From Aquisalimonas sp. (lineage in GTDB: Bacteria; Pseudomonadota; Gammaproteobacteria; Nitrococcales; Aquisalimonadaceae): a stretch of 64,000 nucleotides of DNA. Below, piece after piece: positions 10,070-19,287 of the stretch; within the stretch, counting starts at the first letter, position 1, and the number at the start of each line of letters is the position of its first letter. The stretch covers positions 62,001 to 126,000 of the forward strand of contig SLBZ01000031.1 of NCBI GenBank assembly GCA_007126095.1. The letters run 5' to 3'. The notes below the pieces were generated by a model. The model was not told the DNA's origin. It did no database searches and was given only the letters and a program-made list of their open reading frames with translations. The translations under genes and the position numbers were made by a program.

Positions 10070-10097
10070 TTGCATAGAATACGCCGGCAGATATAAC
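10070..10097 (+). promoter_or_regulatory. Candidate promoter of acpP
   Basis: TTGCAT (10070-10075) and TATAAC (10092-10097) are separated by 16 bp, in the 133-bp gap between fabG and acpP. The -10 matches 5/6 and the -35 only 3/6. An internal promoter here would let acpP be expressed far above its neighbours, as is known in other bacteria. An overlapping TAGAAT at 10075-10080 is an alternative -10. Confidence 0.45.
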
Positions 10098-10127
10098 TGG
10101 ACCGGCCATAATCGGGAGTAAGGGTTT

Positions 10128-10367
10128 ATGAGCAGTATCGAAGAGCGCGTCAAGAAGATCGTTGTCGAGCAGCTCGGGGTAAAAGAAGAGGAAGTCACCT
10201 CGGAAGCGTCTTTCGTTGACGATCTTGGTGCCGATTCCCTCGACACCGTCGAGCTCGTGATGGCCCTGGAAGAGGAATTCGAATGCGAGATTCCCGATGA
10301 AGAGGCCGAGAAGATCACGACCGTCCAGCAGGCGATCGACTACGTCCAGAACCATCTGGGTAGCTAA
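10128..10367 (+). CDS. acpP: Acyl carrier protein
   Basis: Carries growing acyl chains on a 4'-phosphopantetheine arm during fatty-acid synthesis. It has 79 residues and is strongly acidic. Ser37 in [18 protein letters not shown] is the phosphopantetheine attachment site. The holo-ACP synthase that would modify it is also in this window (acpS). A GGAG ribosome-binding site precedes the ATG. A strong hairpin follows the gene before fabF. Confidence 0.97.
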   Translation: MSSIEERVKKIVVEQLGVKEEEVTSEASFVDDLGADSLDTVELVMALEEEFECEIPDEEAEKITTVQQAIDYVQNHLGS

Positions 10368-10398
10368 CGCTCTCCGGCAACATGCATGTCGGCAGGCT

Positions 10399-10432
10399 CG
10401 TGAAGGGTGTCGGGTAACCGTCACCCTTCACG
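10399..10432 (+). terminator. Strong GNRA-capped hairpin between acpP and fabF
   Basis: Perfect 11-bp arms CGTGAAGGGTG (10399-10409) and CACCCTTCACG (10422-10432) enclose a single T-T mismatch, three more pairs (CGG/CCG) and a GTAA loop, a GNRA tetraloop. The 3' side continues GTTTCTA, only a weak T-run. It may act as a partial terminator or as an RNase barrier that raises acpP over fabF. The structure is seen; the role is inferred. Confidence 0.65.
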
Positions 10433-10454
10433 CGTTTCTAAAGGAAGCGAGGAT

Positions 10455-11702
10455 ATGGCCTTGAATAAACGGCGGGTGGTTGTGACCGGCCTCGGCATCG
10501 TCTCTCCGGTCGGGAACAACATCAGTGAAGCCTGGGGTAACATCTGCGCCGGTCGCAGCGGGATTCGCCCCATTGACCGGTTCGACACCGAACACTTCGC
10601 GACCCGGTTCGGGGGCACCATTCAGGGGTTTGATGCCAAGGAACACATCAACCCGAAAGATGCCCGCAAGATGGATCCATTCATCCATTACGGTATTGCG
10701 GCCGCGAACCAGGCGCTCAGTGATGCCGAGCTGGATGTCACCGAGAGCAATGCGGAACGGATCGGGGTGGCCATCGGCTCGGGTATCGGCGGGATCAACT
10801 GGATCGAGAACGGCCACAAAGCCTATCTCGATGGCGGTCCCAGAAAGCTGTCTCCGTTCTTCATCCCGGGCGCCATCATCAACATGATCGCCGGACACCT
10901 GTCGATCATCCACGGCATGAAGGGCCCGAACATTTCCATCGTCACCGCGTGCACCACGGGGACACACAACATCGGCGAAGCGGGCCGGATGATCGCCTAC
11001 GGTGACGCGGACGTCATGGTAGCGGGTGGTGCCGAGTTCTCGACGACCCCCACCGGCCTCGGTGGTTTCTCGGCCGCCAAAGCGCTCTCCAGTCGCAACG
11101 ACGACCCGGAAGGGGCCAGCCGTCCCTGGGATACCGACCGTGACGGCTTCGTCCTCAGTGACGGAGCCGGCGTGGTGGTACTGGAAGAGTATGAGCACGC
11201 GCGCAAGCGTGGCGCCCCTATCTACGCGGAGCTCGCGGGTTACGGCATGAGTGGCGACGCCTACCACATGACGCAGCCTTCCGAAGGTGGCGAAGGAGCC
11301 GCCCGTTGCATGAATGCGGCGCTCCGCGATGCGGGTGTCAACGCCGACGAGGTGGGTTACGTCAACGCCCACGGAACCTCCACCATGGTGGGTGACGTCG
11401 CCGAGACCAAGGCGATCAAGCGTACGTTCGGTGATCACGCCTACAAACTGGCGGTGAGCTCCACCAAGTCGATGACAGGCCATCTGCTCGGTGCCGCGGG
11501 TGGGGTCGAGGCCGTGTTTACCCTGTTGGCCATGCGCGACGGGATTCTGCCTCCGACCATCAATCTGGATAACCCGGCAGAAGGGTGCGATCTGGATTAC
11601 GTGCCGCATTCGGCACGGGAGCAGGCCATCGATGTGGCCATCTCCAATTCGTTCGGTTTCGGCGGCACGAACGGCACGGTGCTGTTCCGCAAACCTGAGT
11701 GA
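10455..11702 (+). CDS. fabF: 3-oxoacyl-ACP synthase II FabF
   Basis: Elongating condensing enzyme (KAS II) of fatty-acid synthesis, 415 residues from the ATG at 10455, preceded by an AAGGAAGCGAGG ribosome-binding region. An upstream in-frame GTG at 10407 would lie inside the hairpin and is rejected. The nucleophile is Cys166 in [10 protein letters not shown]; the paired His residues lie in NAHGTST and [12 protein letters not shown]. It is followed 9 bp later by pabC. Confidence 0.96.
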   Translation: MALNKRRVVVTGLGIVSPVGNNISEAWGNICAGRSGIRPIDRFDTEHFATRFGGTIQGFDAKEHINPKDARKMDPFIHYGIAAANQALSDAELDVTESNAERIGVAIGSGIGGINWIENGHKAYLDGGPRKLSPFFIPGAIINMIAGHLSIIHGMKGPNISIVTACTTGTHNIGEAGRMIAYGDADVMVAGGAEFSTTPTGLGGFSAAKALSSRNDDPEGASRPWDTDRDGFVLSDGAGVVVLEEYEHARKRGAPIYAELAGYGMSGDAYHMTQPSEGGEGAARCMNAALRDAGVNADEVGYVNAHGTSTMVGDVAETKAIKRTFGDHAYKLAVSSTKSMTGHLLGAAGGVEAVFTLLAMRDGILPPTINLDNPAEGCDLDYVPHSAREQAIDVAISNSFGFGGTNGTVLFRKPE

Positions 11703-11711
11703 GCGAGAGCC

Positions 11712-12566
11712 ATGTACCTGGTGGATGGCGCGCCCTGTGAGCATCTGCCGGTCGATGATCGTGGGCTTCAGTTTGGCGATGGTCTCTTTGAGACCATCGC
11801 CATCGTGGCCGGCGAGCCCCGCCTGCTGGATCAACACCTGAGCCGCCTCGCCCGCGGAGCATCCGCACTTTCCCTCCCGACTCCTGACCATGAACGTATC
11901 CGTGCCGAGGTCACCCGCCTGTCCGCAGCCGAGCCGGGATGCGGCGTGGTGAAAGTGGTCTGGACCGCGGGTTCGGGTGGTCGCGGCTATGCGCGCCCGG
12001 ATTCGGTGCTGCCGCGCCGTATCATCAGCCGCCATCCTGCTCCGCAGCACCCCGCGTCTCACTGGTCCGATGGGATCAGCGCATGTGTGGTGACCATGGC
12101 GCTCGGCGATCAGCCGCGCCTGGCCGGTATCAAGCACCTGAACCGTCTGGAGCAGACACTGGCACGCATGGAGTGGCACGGGACCGGCGTGGCCGAAGGC
12201 CTGATGTGTGACCGGGACGGTAGATTCATCGAAGGCACGATGAGCAATCTGTTCCTGGTCGTCGGTGAGCACGTCGTGACACCCCGGCTCGACAGAAACG
12301 GGATAGCGGGCGTCATGCGCGAGGCGATCATGGCCAGGCTTGCGGCCGACGGCATGCCGGTCGCCGAGCGTGAAGTGTGGCCGACGTCCCTGCTGGCGGC
12401 GTCGGAAGTTTTTGTGTGCAACAGCGTCAACGGCGTCTGGCCCGTGCAGGCGATCGACGGGATCGGTCACTGGCAGGCGGGGCCTATATCGCACCGGCTG
12501 CAGGAGTGGCTGGACAGGGAAAAGCTGGCTTGCACACCTGCCAGCCGGCATGAGCAGAGGACGTGA
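11712..12566 (+). CDS. pabC: Aminodeoxychorismate lyase PabC
   Basis: PLP enzyme of fold type IV that releases p-aminobenzoate and pyruvate from aminodeoxychorismate in folate synthesis. It has 284 residues. The N-terminus MYLVDGAPCEHLPVDDRGLQ followed by FGDGLFET is the class signature; the PLP Lys is in IKHLNRLEQ, and EGTMSNLFLV is typical. The order fabF-pabC-mltG-tmk-holB is the E. coli order, which separates it from related branched-chain aminotransferases. Its stop overlaps the mltG start (GTGA). Confidence 0.93.
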   Translation: MYLVDGAPCEHLPVDDRGLQFGDGLFETIAIVAGEPRLLDQHLSRLARGASALSLPTPDHERIRAEVTRLSAAEPGCGVVKVVWTAGSGGRGYARPDSVLPRRIISRHPAPQHPASHWSDGISACVVTMALGDQPRLAGIKHLNRLEQTLARMEWHGTGVAEGLMCDRDGRFIEGTMSNLFLVVGEHVVTPRLDRNGIAGVMREAIMARLAADGMPVAEREVWPTSLLAASEVFVCNSVNGVWPVQAIDGIGHWQAGPISHRLQEWLDREKLACTPASRHEQRT

Positions 12567-13594
12567 AGAGCATGATTCGACGGATTGCCAGAATCGCTGG
12601 CGTGGCCCTGGTATGCGTTGCGGTGGTCGTGGCGGGGATTGCCATCGATTACCGCAACTGGCACCAGACTCAGCTTCATCAGGACGAGTCACCGAAAACG
12701 GTGGAAATCGACTCAGGGAGCAGTGTGCGCAGTCTGCAGCGGCAGCTGGAGAACGACGTTGGCATGGAGCGCCCGCTCTATTTCCGCCTTTACTCCCGGC
12801 TGTCGGGCAAGGCCCAACGGCTGCAGAGCGGAGAGTACGGCTTACCCGCCGGCATGACGGCCCCACAGCTATTGCACCGGATTGCCAGCGGTGACGTCAT
12901 TCAGTATCGCTTCACCGTCGTCGAAGGCTGGACGTTCCGGCAGCTTCTGGCGGCCATGCAGGCTGACCCGCGAATTCTCGACACCTTGGATGCCCCGGAC
13001 GACACTGAAGTCATGGCGGCTGTCGGCAGCCCCGACAAGGAGCATCCGGAAGGGTGGTTTCTACCGGAGACCTACAACTACACCCGTGGCACAACGGACC
13101 TGGATCTGCTTCGCCGTGCCCACCGCGCCATGCAGCGGGAGCTTTCATCGGTGTGGGATAACCGCGTCGACGGGCTGCCACTCGACTCCGCTTACGAGGC
13201 GCTGATTCTCGCGTCGATCATCGAGCGGGAAACCGGTGCACCGGAAGAGCGGGGAGAAATCGCTGGCGTGTTCGTACGCCGCCTGGAGGACGGTATGCGT
13301 CTGCAGACCGACCCGACCGTGATCTACGGCATGGGGGATGCCTACGATGGGCGGATTCGCACCCGTGATCTGCGCACTGACACCCCGTACAACACCTACA
13401 CGCGCCATGGGCTGCCGCCTACGCCCATCGCAATGCCCGGCCGCGCCTCACTGCAGGCATCGGTGAATCCGGAGCCGGGAACATCCATGTACTTTGTGTC
13501 TCGCGGCGATGGGACACACGTATTCTCCGAAACGCTGGAGGAACACAATAGCGCCGTGCGGCGTTACATTCTCGGTCAGGGGGGTGATGACTGA
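12563..13594 (+). CDS. mltG: Endolytic peptidoglycan transglycosylase MltG
   Basis: Inner-membrane lytic transglycosylase that cleaves nascent glycan strands and may set their length. It has 343 residues: a basic N-terminus, one transmembrane helix (about 9-28), a LysM-like region and the YceG catalytic domain. The catalytic Glu lies in ASIIERETG, and LQTDPTVIYGMG and NTYTRHGLPPTPI are conserved. The GTG at 12563 overlaps pabC; an ATG three codons later is an equally possible start. The stop shares one base with tmk. Confidence 0.94.
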   Translation: MKSMIRRIARIAGVALVCVAVVVAGIAIDYRNWHQTQLHQDESPKTVEIDSGSSVRSLQRQLENDVGMERPLYFRLYSRLSGKAQRLQSGEYGLPAGMTAPQLLHRIASGDVIQYRFTVVEGWTFRQLLAAMQADPRILDTLDAPDDTEVMAAVGSPDKEHPEGWFLPETYNYTRGTTDLDLLRRAHRAMQRELSSVWDNRVDGLPLDSAYEALILASIIERETGAPEERGEIAGVFVRRLEDGMRLQTDPTVIYGMGDAYDGRIRTRDLRTDTPYNTYTRHGLPPTPIAMPGRASLQASVNPEPGTSMYFVSRGDGTHVFSETLEEHNSAVRRYILGQGGDD

Positions 13595-14232
13595 TGGGCT
13601 CAGCCGGAGGGCTTTTCATTACCCTGGAAGGTGTCGAGGGTGCAGGCAAAACCACGGCGCTGGAGGCGATTTCACGTCATATCAGCAATCTGGGGATGAC
13701 ACCTTTAGTGACGCGTGAGCCCGGTGGAACCGGCATCGGCGAATCGATCCGTGGCATGCTTCTGGAACATGCCGATGATTCCATGTGCGCGGATGCCGAG
13801 GCGCTGTTGATGTTCGCCGCCCGGGCCGAACACGTTCACAAGGTGATTCGCCCGGCGCTCGCACGTGGCGAATGCGTGCTTTGCGACCGCTTTACCGATG
13901 CCACCTATGCGTACCAGGGAGCGGCGCGAGGACTTGGATACGACCGCATTGCCGCACTGGAGCAGTGGGTTCAGGGCGATCTGCGCCCGGACCTGACGCT
14001 GGTACTCGATCTGCCTGTCAGCGTCGGTCGCTGGCGGGCAGGCGAGCGCGGTGACCCGGATCGATTCGAGCAGGAGCAGGACACGTTCTTCGAGCGGGTC
14101 CGTCAGAGCTACCTGGAACGCGCCGCAGTGGATCCGGAGCGGATGAAGATCGTGGATGCGTCGGCAGATCCCGACACGGTCGCCCGCGAGTTGAGCAGCA
14201 TTCTTGATCACTGGCTTGTGGCAGGCAACTGA
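13594..14232 (+). CDS. tmk: Thymidylate kinase
   Basis: Phosphorylates dTMP to dTDP for DNA precursor synthesis. It has 212 residues. The P-loop EGVEGAGKTT begins near residue 12, TREPGGTGIGE is the DRX-type substrate motif, and CDRFTDATYAYQGAARG is the conserved central block. It overlaps mltG by one base (TGATG) and lies 3 bp before holB, so tight translational coupling is likely. Confidence 0.96.
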   Translation: MGSAGGLFITLEGVEGAGKTTALEAISRHISNLGMTPLVTREPGGTGIGESIRGMLLEHADDSMCADAEALLMFAARAEHVHKVIRPALARGECVLCDRFTDATYAYQGAARGLGYDRIAALEQWVQGDLRPDLTLVLDLPVSVGRWRAGERGDPDRFEQEQDTFFERVRQSYLERAAVDPERMKIVDASADPDTVARELSSILDHWLVAGN

Positions 14233-14235
14233 TCC

Positions 14236-15225
14236 ATGACTGAGAACGGCGGCGACGTACTCTATCCCTGGCAGGACGCGGCCTGGGCATCCGTGCGTCA
14301 GCGAATGCACGGTGGTCGTCTGCCTCACGCATTGCTGTTGATCGGCCCGGAAGGACTGGGGAAGCGGGCCCTCGCCCAGCGGCTCAGCAGGATACTGCTG
14401 TGTACCAGCCCGGGGAGTGACGGCGCGCCGTGCGGATCCTGTCAGGGATGCCAGCTGATGGCGGCAGGCAGCCACCCGGATCATCACCTGCTGGAGCCGG
14501 AGGAGGGCAGCCGCGTCATCAAGGTGGATGCGGTACGCGAATTGAGTCGTGTGCTCGGCATGAAGAGCCAGCTTGGCGGTGAGCGGATCGGGATCATTAC
14601 ACCTGCTGAGAGCATGAATACCAACGCCGCCAACAGTCTGCTGAAGACACTTGAGGAGCCGCCTGAGCGGACCACGCTGATCCTTGTCGCGCACCGGCCC
14701 GCCCAGCTGCCCGCAACCATTCGCAGCCGCTGCCAGACGGTAACCATCCCTGCGCCCTCGCACGCGGTCGCCGCAAGCTGGCTTGAGGCCCGAGGGCAGG
14801 GTGAAGCGGTCAAACTGCTGGGCGTGGTCGGCAATGCGCCACTTGCGGCGCAGGCGCTGCATGAAAAGGGTGGTACGGAGTCGCTGCAGACCCTTCTGGA
14901 GCAGATGCGCGGGATTGCGGAAGGGCGGCTCAGCCCGGTGGATGTGGCGTCCCGCTGGGGAAAGGACGACGTTGACAGGGTGACGCGGCTGCTGCTGGCG
15001 GTCATCATGGATCTGATCCGGGTGCAGGCGACGCAAGCCGAAGCGCGAATCAGTCGACTGAATCAGCTGCCTGCCGCGCTAGACTCGGATGCAGTCCATG
15101 ATTTTCTGGACGAGATCATGGAGCAACGGCGCCTCGCGGATCATCCGCTCAACCACCAGTTGGTGCTTGAGCGCCTGTTCATCCGCTGGAGTCAGGTCTG
15201 CGCAAAGGAGGGAGCACATGGCTGA
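14236..15225 (+). CDS. holB: DNA polymerase III subunit delta'
   Basis: Clamp-loader subunit that, with delta and gamma/tau, loads the beta clamp on DNA. It has 329 residues: an AAA+-like fold with LLIGPEGLGKRALAQ in place of a strict P-loop, a Cys4 zinc module (CTSPGSDGAPCGSCQGC), and NAANSLLKTLEEPPERTTLIL, the sensor region conserved in delta'. It overlaps the start of the PilZ gene by 8 bp. Confidence 0.94.
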   Translation: MTENGGDVLYPWQDAAWASVRQRMHGGRLPHALLLIGPEGLGKRALAQRLSRILLCTSPGSDGAPCGSCQGCQLMAAGSHPDHHLLEPEEGSRVIKVDAVRELSRVLGMKSQLGGERIGIITPAESMNTNAANSLLKTLEEPPERTTLILVAHRPAQLPATIRSRCQTVTIPAPSHAVAASWLEARGQGEAVKLLGVVGNAPLAAQALHEKGGTESLQTLLEQMRGIAEGRLSPVDVASRWGKDDVDRVTRLLLAVIMDLIRVQATQAEARISRLNQLPAALDSDAVHDFLDEIMEQRRLADHPLNHQLVLERLFIRWSQVCAKEGAHG

Positions 15226-15580
15226 CGGAACGCAGTCCAAGGGAGGGCGGCAAGGCATCCTGTCGCTCACAATCAAGGACAAGCACGCCCTGTATGCCGC
15301 CTACATGCCGCACGTTCGCAACGGCGGGTTGTTTGTTCCGACTTCGAACACCTACCGCCTTGGTGACGAGGTCTTCATGCTCCTCACGTTGATGGAGGAG
15401 TCGGAAAAACTCCCCGTGGTCGGCAAGGTCATCTGGATTACCCCCCAGGGTGCCCAGGGAAATCGTACGGCCGGCGTCGGGCTGCAGTTCAGTGACAAGG
15501 ACGGCGGGCCCGCCCGCACCAAGATCGAAACCTACCTGGCCGGCGCCCTGGAGTCGGAGCGCCCGACTCACACGATCTGA
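15218..15580 (+). CDS. pilZ: PilZ domain protein, type IV pilus-associated
   Basis: Small single-domain PilZ protein of 120 residues. In Pseudomonas and Xanthomonas the holB-linked PilZ is needed for type IV pilus assembly and acts by protein contacts (FimX, PilB) rather than by binding c-di-GMP. The RxxxR and D/NxSxxG signature of c-di-GMP binders is not visible here; NGGLFVPTSNTYRLGDEV takes its place, as in the pilus type. The ATG at 15218 follows a strong AAAGGAGGGAG site inside holB. No pilus structural genes are in this window. Confidence 0.88.
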   Translation: MADGTQSKGGRQGILSLTIKDKHALYAAYMPHVRNGGLFVPTSNTYRLGDEVFMLLTLMEESEKLPVVGKVIWITPQGAQGNRTAGVGLQFSDKDGGPARTKIETYLAGALESERPTHTI

Positions 15581-15625
15581 TCGTTGAAAGAGCAACCGTA
15601 ACCCGTCTCGACCAAAGGAGTTTTC

Positions 15626-16435
15626 ATGGCGTCGATGCCGCTCGTTGATTCCCATTGTCACCTGCACATGCTCGACGCCGACGCGGACCACCCAAGGCCT
15701 TACCTGGACGAGGCCCACCGCCAGGGCATCGGTCATTTCCTGACCGTCAGCGTCGACCTGGACAGTGCCCCCGAACTGCTGGCGCTAGCCGAACGTTATC
15801 CGCAGGTGTCCGCATCCGTGGGCGTACACCCCTGCGGCAAGGAGCTGCGTGAGGTCGATCCCGAGGCGCTGGCTGCCATGGCCGATCATCCCCAGGTGCT
15901 GGCGATCGGTGAAACGGGTCTCGACTATCTCTGCACCGGGGAAGCGGATAGGGACTGGCATCATGAGCGTTTCCGTCGCCAGGTTCGCGCTGCACGCATC
16001 GCCGGCAAACCGGTGATCATCCATTCCCGTGGCGCGCCGGAGGACACGGCCCGCATTCTGAAGGAAGAGGGTGCCGACGAGGTCGGGGGCATCATTCACT
16101 GCTTTACGGATGACAAGGCGGCGGCCCATCGGTACCTGGATCTCGGCTTTCACCTGTCGCTGTCCGGGATCCTGACATTCCACCAGGCTGACGCCCTCCG
16201 CCAGGTCGCGCGGCGGCTGCCGGCCGACGCGCTGCTGGTGGAAACCGATTGCCCATACCTGGCGCCGGTCCCGCATCGCGGGAAACAAAATCAGCCGGCC
16301 TGGGTCCGGGGGGTGGCCGAGTGCCTGGCCGAGATTCGTGGCGAAAGCCTCCATCAAGTGGCGGAGTACACCACCACCAACTTCTATACGCTGTTCCCGT
16401 CGGCGGAGCCGCCGCTCCAGGATGCGGTGCTGTGA
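15626..16435 (+). CDS. TatD family metal-dependent deoxyribonuclease
   Basis: TIM-barrel metal hydrolase of the TatD/YcfH group, with 3'-5' DNase activity known in relatives. It has 269 residues. Metal ligands appear in DSHCHLH, GETGLDY, IHSRGA and HCFTDD, and VETDCPYLAPVPHRGK carries the late Asp. Position after holB-pilZ matches E. coli ycfH. It is preceded by an AAAGGAG site and ends the long plus-strand run, converging with the PLP enzyme 34 bp away. Confidence 0.92.
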   Translation: MASMPLVDSHCHLHMLDADADHPRPYLDEAHRQGIGHFLTVSVDLDSAPELLALAERYPQVSASVGVHPCGKELREVDPEALAAMADHPQVLAIGETGLDYLCTGEADRDWHHERFRRQVRAARIAGKPVIIHSRGAPEDTARILKEEGADEVGGIIHCFTDDKAAAHRYLDLGFHLSLSGILTFHQADALRQVARRLPADALLVETDCPYLAPVPHRGKQNQPAWVRGVAECLAEIRGESLHQVAEYTTTNFYTLFPSAEPPLQDAVL

Positions 16436-16469
16436 TTCTCCCGGGAATGCAGCGACTTATGACGTCTTT

Positions 16470-17612
16470 CTACAACGACGACGCAAGCGCCTCGGCCCGG
16501 TTCACTGCGTGATCCAGCTGGCTCGCGGACAGGTAGAAATGAGGGGAGAACCGTACACCGCCACCGCGGGCGGCACAGAGGATGCCGTCGGCCATCAGCG
16601 CACGGTATAGCGCTTTGCTGTCCGCCTGCGGTGCCCGGAACACAATGATTCCGGAGCGCCGTGCCGGCGTCCGGTCACTGACGATCTCCAGGCGCCCGCT
16701 GTCGCGAATGCGTTCGGCAAGGTGCTCCGCATTGGCCAGCACCGCGGATTCCACTGCATCCATGCCGATTTCGTCCTGAAGAACCGCGAGACTGGCCTCA
16801 AGCCCATGAACCGCCATCAGATTCGGACTGCCGCACTCGAAACGCCTGGCGGATCGGGCCGGCTCCCATTCGTGGGTGTCATAGTTGCCGGCATCTTCAA
16901 CCATGTGCCAACCATACTGGGTCAGTTGCAGGGAGTCGCGCAGCGACGGGCGACAATAGAACAGGCCGAGCCCCTCGGGGCCGAGCAGCCACTTGTGGCC
17001 ATCGGCGACTACGAAATCCGCATCAACGCTGTTCAGATCGAACCGCAGCGCGCCGAGCTGCTGGATTGCATCCAGGCAGAACAACACACCACGTTCCCGG
17101 CACGCCGACGATAACCGCTCCAGATCCATGCGCAGCCCGGTGCCGTACTGGACGGCGCTGACCGACAGCAGCCGTGTGCGCGCATTCAATACAGACAGGA
17201 GTGCGTCTTCCGGTGACGGGTGTTCGGCGTCGTACAGATCCACATCCCTTATGACCACGCCCTGATCCGTCAGTGACTCCCAGACGATCCGGTTCGACGG
17301 AAACTCCGAGCTGTTGATGACGATCTCGTCGCCGGGTTCCCAGGCAATGCCGTAGGCGATGAACGAGAGCGCCTCGGAGGTGTTCTTGACCAGCGCCACG
17401 TCGCTGGAGGCAGGCGCCCCGATGAGGTTGGCCAGCCGCTCGCGCAGCCGCTGTTCCGTCTCCAGCCAGCGCGGGTAGTTGGCAGAGCCATGCCGGAGGT
17501 TCTCCTGCGCAAACGCAGACACGGCATCGGCCGTGCGCTGCGGCCAGCCACCGACACCGGCGTGATTGAGGTGGACGATGGCATCGTCCTGCGGGAACTG
17601 GGGATGAGGCAT
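16470..17612 (-). CDS. Class V aminotransferase-fold PLP enzyme
   Basis: PLP-dependent enzyme of the cysteine desulfurase/isopenicillin epimerase-like group, 380 residues from the ATG at 17612 (GGAG ribosome-binding site upstream; a longer frame from 17684 adds a poor N-terminus). Lys207 in ADGHKWLLGPEGLG is the expected PLP lysine, followed by a C-terminal GGGVRFSPHFYLS. No desulfurase-type catalytic Cys loop is obvious, and no isc/suf gene is near. The substrate cannot be assigned. Confidence 0.8.
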   Translation of the reverse strand: MPHPQFPQDDAIVHLNHAGVGGWPQRTADAVSAFAQENLRHGSANYPRWLETEQRLRERLANLIGAPASSDVALVKNTSEALSFIAYGIAWEPGDEIVINSSEFPSNRIVWESLTDQGVVIRDVDLYDAEHPSPEDALLSVLNARTRLLSVSAVQYGTGLRMDLERLSSACRERGVLFCLDAIQQLGALRFDLNSVDADFVVADGHKWLLGPEGLGLFYCRPSLRDSLQLTQYGWHMVEDAGNYDTHEWEPARSARRFECGSPNLMAVHGLEASLAVLQDEIGMDAVESAVLANAEHLAERIRDSGRLEIVSDRTPARRSGIIVFRAPQADSKALYRALMADGILCAARGGGVRFSPHFYLSASQLDHAVNRAEALASSL

Positions 17613-17841
17613 GCTGCATCTCCGGACATATTGTCTGCAATGGTCGAGTATGGTGATGGTACCGAAGAAGCTGGCCGTCAGCACCGATCATGGCTGAAAA
17701 CCATGCATGGCAACGTCTGCAGCGGTGTCGCTGTACGGCTTTAAGGACTTCTCGCGTGCCCGGATTGGCGCACAGGACTGCGTATAAGAGAGATTATGTT
17801 AAATCGCATGGGCGCCTAGCTACAGACTTCAGGCTTCACCT
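17613..17841. other. Intergenic gap with no gene found
   Basis: This gap separates the PLP enzyme from the remains of the GGDEF-EAL gene. It is visibly richer in A and T than the flanking genes around 17750-17830. I see no open frame, tRNA or strong hairpin. The promoter of the PLP enzyme should be here, but no clear box pair was found. Confidence 0.4.
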
Positions 17842-19187
17842 TTACACGCGTCTCTCCCCCAGCCACTCAACCAGCTCCTCCAGTGGCATGGGCACTGCGA
17901 TGCCGAATCCCTGAGCCATATCGCAGCCCATTTGTCGAAGGATCTCCTGCGTCTCCTTGTTCTCGACACCCTCGGCAACCGTTGTCAGTCCGAAACTCTT
18001 CGCCAGCAACAGAGTCGCTCTTGTCACTTCCGCTCCGGCTTCATCCTGATTCAGGCGGCGCACGAACATTTTGTCGACCTTCAGTGTCGAGACTGGGAGC
18101 TGTTTCAGGTAGGCCAGTGAGGAATGCCCTGTCCCGAAGTCATCAACCAGCAAGGCGATGCCCTCTTCTGCGAATTCACGCAGGCGCGGAATAACCTCAT
18201 CAGGGTTGAGCATGATCGAGTTCTCCGTGATTTCCATCTGCAGCGTACAAGCGCTTCAACGCCGGTGACCGCGCCACTCCCCAAGTCAATCTTCGGCTGA
18301 TAGTTGAGAGAGAGCTGTTGCCGTTCCAGGGCCTGCTGGACCTGTCCGAGCAGGATGACTGATCGGCGTTCCTCCGCATCAAGGCGATCGCTGCTGCGTG
18401 CAAGATCAAGCGATCGGTGCTGTGCACGTGCAACAGCCACCCATGCTTTGGCGATAAGGTGATGGGAGCCCCTGTCCTCGATGTCATCATGACCAAACGA
18501 CACCATCCCTGCACACGCGTCCAGGTAAATGGGTGTGGCGTTCAGGACGAATGGCTGACGGATGGCCGTTACCGCATCCCGAGCGGTCGCTTCCGCCTGG
18601 TTTTCAGAGCATTGCAAAAGCATTGCGAAGTGCTCGTCACCGATATGGAAAACCTTGTGAAACTGGTTCTCCGGGGCCAGTTCAAGGCGGTCACAGATGC
18701 TGCCAAGCAGCGCGTCATCTGCGAGCACTCCGAACGTAGTTACACTGTCGTGCAGGGTGTCCAGACGAATGAGAATGAGATGCGTTTCAGTCTGCCGCTC
18801 TACCGCATCGGCGATTTCACGCTCGAGCGCTTGCCGGTTCGGCCGGTTTGTTGGCGCGCTTATCAGGGCCCGCTGGTTTGCGCGGTGGGCTTGAGCACGA
18901 ACACGATCAAACAGACCGCCAAGCAATGCTCCCAGGGCTGCGTAGGCAGCCATGCGCATTGCAGGCTCAAGCATGGCGTCCACGCCTGTGGGGGGGTGCT
19001 GGACGGATGGTAACAGGCCAACGATCAGGGCCGCGGCGAGCCCTGTGGCGAGCCCTCCTCGCAGTCCGAAATAGGCAGCACTGAGCAGCACCGGGATCAA
19101 CATCAGGTAGATGAACTGGCCTCCCGAGAGGTCGATCAGCGTGCCGCTGACCACCATCAGAAGAAGGATCGCCGCAGACTGCCGCAA
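17842..19187 (-). pseudogene. Broken membrane GGDEF-EAL protein
   Basis: Remains of a c-di-GMP signalling protein in two frames. The first part (19187 to about 18245, TTG start uncertain because the frame stays open upstream) has three or four N-terminal transmembrane helices, then a degenerate GGDEF domain with IGDEH at the signature, then the opening of an EAL domain (LNYQPKIDL, GVEALVR). At about 18240 the sequence jumps directly to QMEITENS in another frame. It then continues with DDFGTGHSS, LKVDKMFV and GVENKET to a stop at 17842. About 85 residues expected between EALVRW and ExTE are missing, including the NLS metal-binding Asn. It follows the histidine kinase on the same strand. A sequencing error alone would not remove this much. 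Confidence 0.78.
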
Positions 19188-19287
19188 TCGCCACCGCGGA
19201 GAGAGCGCGGCGCCGCCTGCCGGGCGATCTGCTTGCCGATGTGCCGGTTCGGGCGGATGCAGTTGGGTCTGTTGTTGAAAGATTGCG

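Noticed and set aside
10428..12866. 812-codon minus-strand frame across fabF and pabC
   Set aside because: Antisense shadow of fabF, pabC and the start of mltG, with no recognisable domain or ribosome-binding site.
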